This document shows positions 50,978 through 57,400 of a DNA stretch of 64,000 nucleotides, in pieces. The DNA comes from Archivesica marissinica (Eukaryota > Mollusca > Bivalvia > Venerida > Vesicomyidae). The stretch lies in NCBI GenBank assembly GCA_014843695.1, contig CM026403.1:44795516-44859515 (forward strand), given 5' to 3'. The position numbers and the translations under genes were made by a program. Each line of letters opens with the position of its first letter. Position 1 is the first letter of the stretch. A model generated the notes under the pieces. That model did no database searches, was not told where the DNA came from, and worked only from the letters and a program-made list of their open reading frames with translations.

Positions 50978-53900
50978 GTTTATCTATCCTCGCCACCGGC
51001 GAACCATGTGGGCGAGCATTCTAAGTGGATTATCTGCATCGATTATTCGTGGAGTGTCTGTAGAGTTGTATAATGATGTCTTGTAGTGTGATGGTCTTGA
51101 AGTATTCGATGATGGTGCAATAAAACGACCACTGGAGTAGACATCTTCTTCCTCTACAGGATGACAAGTCCTGGTGGTCATTTCTTTCTGAACGGCGTTT
51201 TTCAGGGCCACCCTCCTCACTGTTGGTCATTCCGCAGCAGCATATAAACGGATCTGACAGTTAGACATCTGGCCGTCTCGGTCGCTCCAGGGTCAGTCCA
51301 CACCTCCACCACTTTCGATGGTGGTCAGTGATGGTGAAGCGTGTGTCCCTTGTTGCAAGTTCGACGTCCGGAAGATCCCAGTATCCTACGCTGCTGCGAG
51401 ATGTGCCACGACCACGACGTGCACGCCATGATGAGGTCGGCCGGGTATATCATTTTGCCGTAACTCGGTGCTATTAAACTCCTCAGATCTCCAGCAGCTC
51501 AAGCGCGTTCATTGGTTTATTCTGAGATAGGAAACCATATGAACCAACCAGAACTCACGAGACTGAGCTTTGAGATACCAGAGACGTTTCATGCCCTCCA
51601 TTCTTAGTAAGTACAATATTTGTTATCTATATTTGGAAGCATACTAATAGCCGCGTTCATCTAGCGACTCGTATTGCGAGGAAGAAAACAGACACCCAGT
51701 TGGACATTGTTTCAGTAGGTTATACTTCACGTCTACTACTAATTAATTAAATTTTCTAATTTGAGCCAATCTTGCTGACAGATAAATATAGCCATGTGGC
51801 TTCCATTTCTGACTTGTAGGAGTAAGCTCGATACCATAACATTTATTTCTATCACCTGTGGAAGGTTTAACTAACGTACATTTACTATCTATATAGAACA
51901 GCAGTTCAAATCATAATGATACATACCCAGGGATGAAGCTGTCATACAATCATAATTGTTCCAGTCTGTCTCTTTATTAGTAGGATATGTGTCCATGATA
52001 GCATGGGAGTGCAAGGATTACTCTCCCAGGTTGAGCATGACACAATATATACCTGAATGTGTGCATGGTAAATTTAACTTTTACAAGACTAATGTAGAAG
52101 GAGGATCTTGTGAAATATACAGTGCACACTATTAGCAATCAATTCTCTGACGGACACGTGCCCATGGAATTACTTTTTCCTTGTATCTGTGTATTTCAAT
52201 CTGTCTTTCCAACTTTTGCTATCCCACTATAAGTCACTTACTCTGAATACAATTTAGTGTCGGGGATAGCTGATATATCTATATGACTCAAGGTCCTCAT
52301 CAAAAATTCTTCATAGACTAATCAAAACCTGTAATAAGTAAGTATGTAATAATTTAGTAGTGGACAGTAAAAGATCAATTGTTATCTTTTACAATGAATG
52401 TTGTCTAAACCCATGCACATGTTCAGCTTAGTAAACTATAAGCCTTTTGGTACCAGTAAATGTACGATTCGTGTAAAACCCTCAGGCCAATGTTCAAAAT
52501 GGACATATTTCCTTCTGGTTCTTGTCATCAGTTAAACACTGATCATGTTAACATGTACTGAATGTTTTAGGTCTGGCCATTCAATTCCATGTTTGTACTT
52601 AATATTAGCTCCCTGGGTATAACAACAGGTAATCAGGTGGTATAATCTATACATGTCATTAAGCAGTATGTCCAACTGCACACTGTCCTACAAACTAGAT
52701 TTCTGCGTACATTGCTGGCTCTGAACACCAAATAGATCTCCTAAGCTGTTTACCCTCCTACCTAATGTGACCACTATTAGATATATAATATAGGAAGAAC
52801 TTAAACACTCAGTATCTTAAATACTCTGTTCTGTGCGTTACCAATGAATGTTTTAAATTACATGATATATCTAATTTTATATTATGTTAGTTTTAACGTG
52901 GCCATGAAAGGAAACCGTTTGTATATATTATATATACAGAACATTTTCTGCGGATATGGAAGTTCTGATTTTTGATACCATTTTTTATTGTACCGCACGG
53001 ACAGAGAGACTTTTAACTTTACGTTCATGAGGCTTTCATCTTCAACCTATATTTGGGAATGGGACATGGTAATCTGCTCTAATAGCCTAATATGTCATAA
53101 AGACTCCAACTTTTGTACATTATATGCATCTTTATTTTTACTATTTTACTGTGTATACTGAACCCTTGTAAATATATAAATGGAGCACTTTGTATCCTGG
53201 GTTCAGTGAAAGTGTCTGAAGTACACAAAGTAACTTCAGATCACATATGAGAAACAACAGCAGACAGATCATATGGGCACACACATTTAAAATTCTAACA
53301 TAGAATTATAGAACCACACATTATATATCTACAGAATGTTACGGTTATATATATAGCCTCTTGAACTGATATGAAATATTCAAGTGTAGATAACAATAAG
53401 CTAGACGTAATGTTTTCATTAAAACATTGTATATTTTAAGCATAAAGTATGTAATTATTTTAGTCATAAGCAAACAAATAAATACAGTTTGTATTATTAA
53501 TATGAGTACAGGTTCTTGCAGTCACAAAATTGCTCTGAGCTAGGCTTCAAAGACGGATAGTAAATCAACCAATCAGTAAACAGTTCGAGCTAGGACCAAC
53601 AAACGGATAGTTTTTCTACCAATGAAAAACATCCTTACAAACGCTGGATCTAGCCGAAAACATTCAAACGTTAAACTGTTTCTGATGTCCGTTTTTGGAG
53701 ATTTGTGACTGCTTGAACCATTAAAAATGACAAATAAACGGCGATAGACATAATAGATCGGGTCGTGAATTGGTCGCGCGTCGCGTGCGAAGACATAGAG
53801 ATCAGAGAACATGGAAAAGAAAAACGATATAAAATTACAAGAGATACGAAGACAGTTTAGAGTGACTCCTAAACACCCTATGTATTTTGATGCTTGTAGC

Positions 53901-54294
53901 CTAAGTTATGGTCAGGCTGAGTTATCAAATAACATTACTCATCTAATTCACACATTATAGAATTAAGATGCGTGTTAGTACAGCATGACTCCTGTACTGA
54001 CTCTATATATTTTGGTGCTTGTAGCCTAATCTATGGCCAGGCTGAGCATGCAAATAATATTATACATCAAACATATCTACGAATATGAGATGTGAGCCAG
54101 TATAGAGTGACTCCTGTACTGACTCTATACATTTTGGTGCTTGTAGCCTAATCTATGGCCGGGCCGAGCATTCAAATCGTATTATTAACGCACACAACTT
54201 AATCACCTTAGTTTATAATATATGAGTGTTAACTAAACATCTTTGTACGCTCGTCCATATGGTTCGCCGGAGGCGAGGGTAAATAAGCTCAATC

Positions 54295-54354
<60 letters not shown>

Positions 54355-54370
54355 GAGGGTAAATAAGCTC

Positions 54371-54407
<37 letters not shown>

Positions 54408-57400
54408 GTCGTCGTCATCATCATCATCATCATCATCATCATCACATTGTTTCAGGCGCGTGCAGATGCCCGGATAAAACCACTAACCGTCAACAATACT
54501 GTAAAACAACATCCTTACAAACGCTGGATTTAGCCGAACACATTCAAACGCTAAACTGTTTCTGATGTCCGTTTTTGGAGATTAGCCTGGTTAGGAATTG
54601 TATTGAGTGTATAGCAAGTATTCATGGAGAGAGTTCGCCGGCATACACCCGGAGAATCAGCATTCAATCGTATCCCTATATAGTGTATATACATGTACTT
54701 AATTATCCAACTCAACGTGTGATTAATTACCAATGTCATCACTCATTCTAATTCGATTGCACACATGTGAGTTTATGCAGAAACATACCATATGTTCTAA
54801 ATAATTGTAATTTTCACATTTTAAACATCGTGCAGTTTGAAATTTCAATTAATGAAAACAGCCAGAAACTGCAAGGTTCCGATTTATAAAATTGTTCCGC
54901 AACTTTAAAGCATATTGACGTGAAATCAATTCCTTTACTCACAGGCGGATGGATCTCTAATCCAGTGGTAACACGTTTAACTTGTAATCCAGGTATCGCA
55001 ATGATACAGACAGAGACCCATTCCAGGGTCTACTCTGGTTCTTTTACGTGCACGGTGTAAAGCATCGACACCAGACCTCGGTTTAAAGTCCGAAAGAAGA
55101 CTGTAAATTTTATTATGGTCAGACGGGGGGGATCGAACCTTATTATAGTACTATATTATATATTTACTGGCAGCTCTCTAACTCTTTTATGATTAAAAGT
55201 CCAATACTATCATGTAATAGTAAAAATTAATAGTATTAAGGACAATAGAATGAAACAGTTTAAATATAAAACACTGAATTATATATTTCCAACTAAAGTA
55301 TTAAGACATAGATGGAAAATGGTCGTGTCTCCACATTGTATAAATTGCAATGTACCAGAAACATACGAGCATATCTTCATCACGTGTCCAGTAGTTAACG
55401 AATTGTGGGAACATGTGTTAATTGTACTAAATCTATGTGGGATAGAACATAACTTAAGATCATTAAAATATATAGTGCTCGGATATAAGTTGGCATATCC
55501 ACAATACTGTTATGTTAATGCTATATTATTAATAGCTGGAGTTACCATTTATAAGGCATATTTCTTAAGTGACAGCAGGTCGACTAATTTAAATATATTC
55601 ATGTTTTTTAAAAAGGAATTTTATTTTTATGTTAAATATGTTATAAAAGACGGCTTAAAAAATGCCTTGTTAATGAAGGTTAACGAATACTTAGAGAATA
55701 CCTAGTGCATTATGTCTGATACTATATCCAGCACCTGGATGCTTACCCAAGCTGTTATAAATTGTTCGTTTTGTTTTGGAAAGAGTATCCTATGCAAAAA
55801 AAGAAAAAAATGAGTATGAATTCAGCACCCGAAGTAAATATCAGAATAAAGAATATAATGCAAAGTAAATAGATAATATCTTTTAATAATAATGATAATG
55901 AATGGAATTGGTAATGCTATTATGTATTTTGAAAATATGAATGTTTTGTGTGTATGTATATATGTTGCAGATGAAATTTAATAAATGAAGTATATGGCTT
56001 CACCAAAAAAATAAAATAATCATGTAATGTCTTTAATTGTATGTCCGTCACATTATTTGTATCCATTTATTACATGATCTCTGGTACACTTATTTATTAA
56101 TTATGACACCTGGGGACGTGTTCCTTTAACATCTTAATTGTACACGCACTTGTTTACAGGGTTCTGCGGTTATATGGAGCAACTTGAAGCAAGATGGCAA
56201 ACCCAGCGCGCGTTCCATACATACAAGTTGTCCGGTAATGATGGGATCACACTGGGGTAAGTTGTACGGCGTTACAAGATGACACACACTGCGTACGAAA
56301 CAGCGCACACACCGTGCATGTGAGGTGTCAGGTAATGATGGGATCACACTGGGGTAAGTTGTACGGCGTTACAAGATGACACACACTGCGTACGAAACAG
56401 CGCACACACCGTGCATGTGAGGTGTCAGGTAATGATCGGATCACACTGGGGTAAGTTGTACGGCGTTGCAAGATGACACACACTGCGTACGAAACAGCGC
56501 ACACACCGTGCATGTGAGGTGTCAGGTAATGATGGGATCACACTGGGGTAAGTTGTACGGCGTTGCAAGATGACACACACTGCGTACGAAACAGCGCACA
56601 CACCGTGCATGTGAGGTGTCAGGTAATGATGGGATCACACTGGGGTAAGTTGTACGGCGTTGCAAGATGACACACACTGCGTACGAAACAGCGCACACAC
56701 CGTGCATGTGAGGTGTCAGGTAATGATGGGATCACACTGGGGTAAGTTGTACGGCGTTGCAAGATGACACACACTGCGTACGAAACAGCGCACACACCGT
56801 GCATGTGAGGTGTCAGGTAATGATGGGATCACACTGGGGTAAGTTGTACGGCGTTGCAAGATGACACACACTGCGTACGAAACAGCGCACACACCGTGCA
56901 TGTGAGGTGTCAGGTAATGATGGGATCACACTGGGGTAAGTTGTACGGCGTTGCAAGATGACACACACTGCGTACGAAACAGCGCACACACCGTGCATGT
57001 GAGGTGTCAGGTAATGATGGGATCACACTGGGGTAAGTTGTACGGTGTTGCAAGATGACACACACTGCTTACGAAACAGCGCACACACCGTGCATGTGAG
57101 GTGTCAGGTAATGATGGGGTTGCACTGCTGAAAGTGATATGGGGATAGCCATTGTGTATTCTGCGTACTTTGCCAGATACTGATATGGTTCACAGCGACG
57201 TCATGGATTCTGTCATCAAGCAGAAATAGTACAACGGAATGCAAGTTCGAAATCAAATACACGGTTCGAATAATGAACAACAAAGCCGGCTGAATAAATT
57301 GATTGTGTTAGGAAGTGTTGCTCTATATTTATAATAATAAATGAATGACCAGGAATTATTAATCAGAACTGATATTAGATTATAGGAAATGAGATGACCT

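Larger units (their letters stand above)
53628..54585. repeat. Direct repeat pair (74 bp) and about 125-bp triplicate between them
   Basis: 'ccttacaaacgctggat' to 'gatgtccgtttttggagatt' occurs at about 53632-53703 and again at 54512-54583. Between them 'gtgactcctgtactgactct' and 'ttttggtgcttgtagcctaa' recur three times (about 53860-54150). Confidence 0.75.

Noticed and set aside
48609..51086. Plus-strand open frame of more than 800 codons (HTSNSYLHL repeats)
   Set aside because: It is a read-through of a 27-bp satellite; other frames and the opposite strand are equally open. The real exon 11 (50791-50859) lies in another frame.
55250..55705. Host gene of 151 aa
   Set aside because: The zf-RVT motif and A-rich tail identify a truncated LINE 3' end inserted in a SINE.
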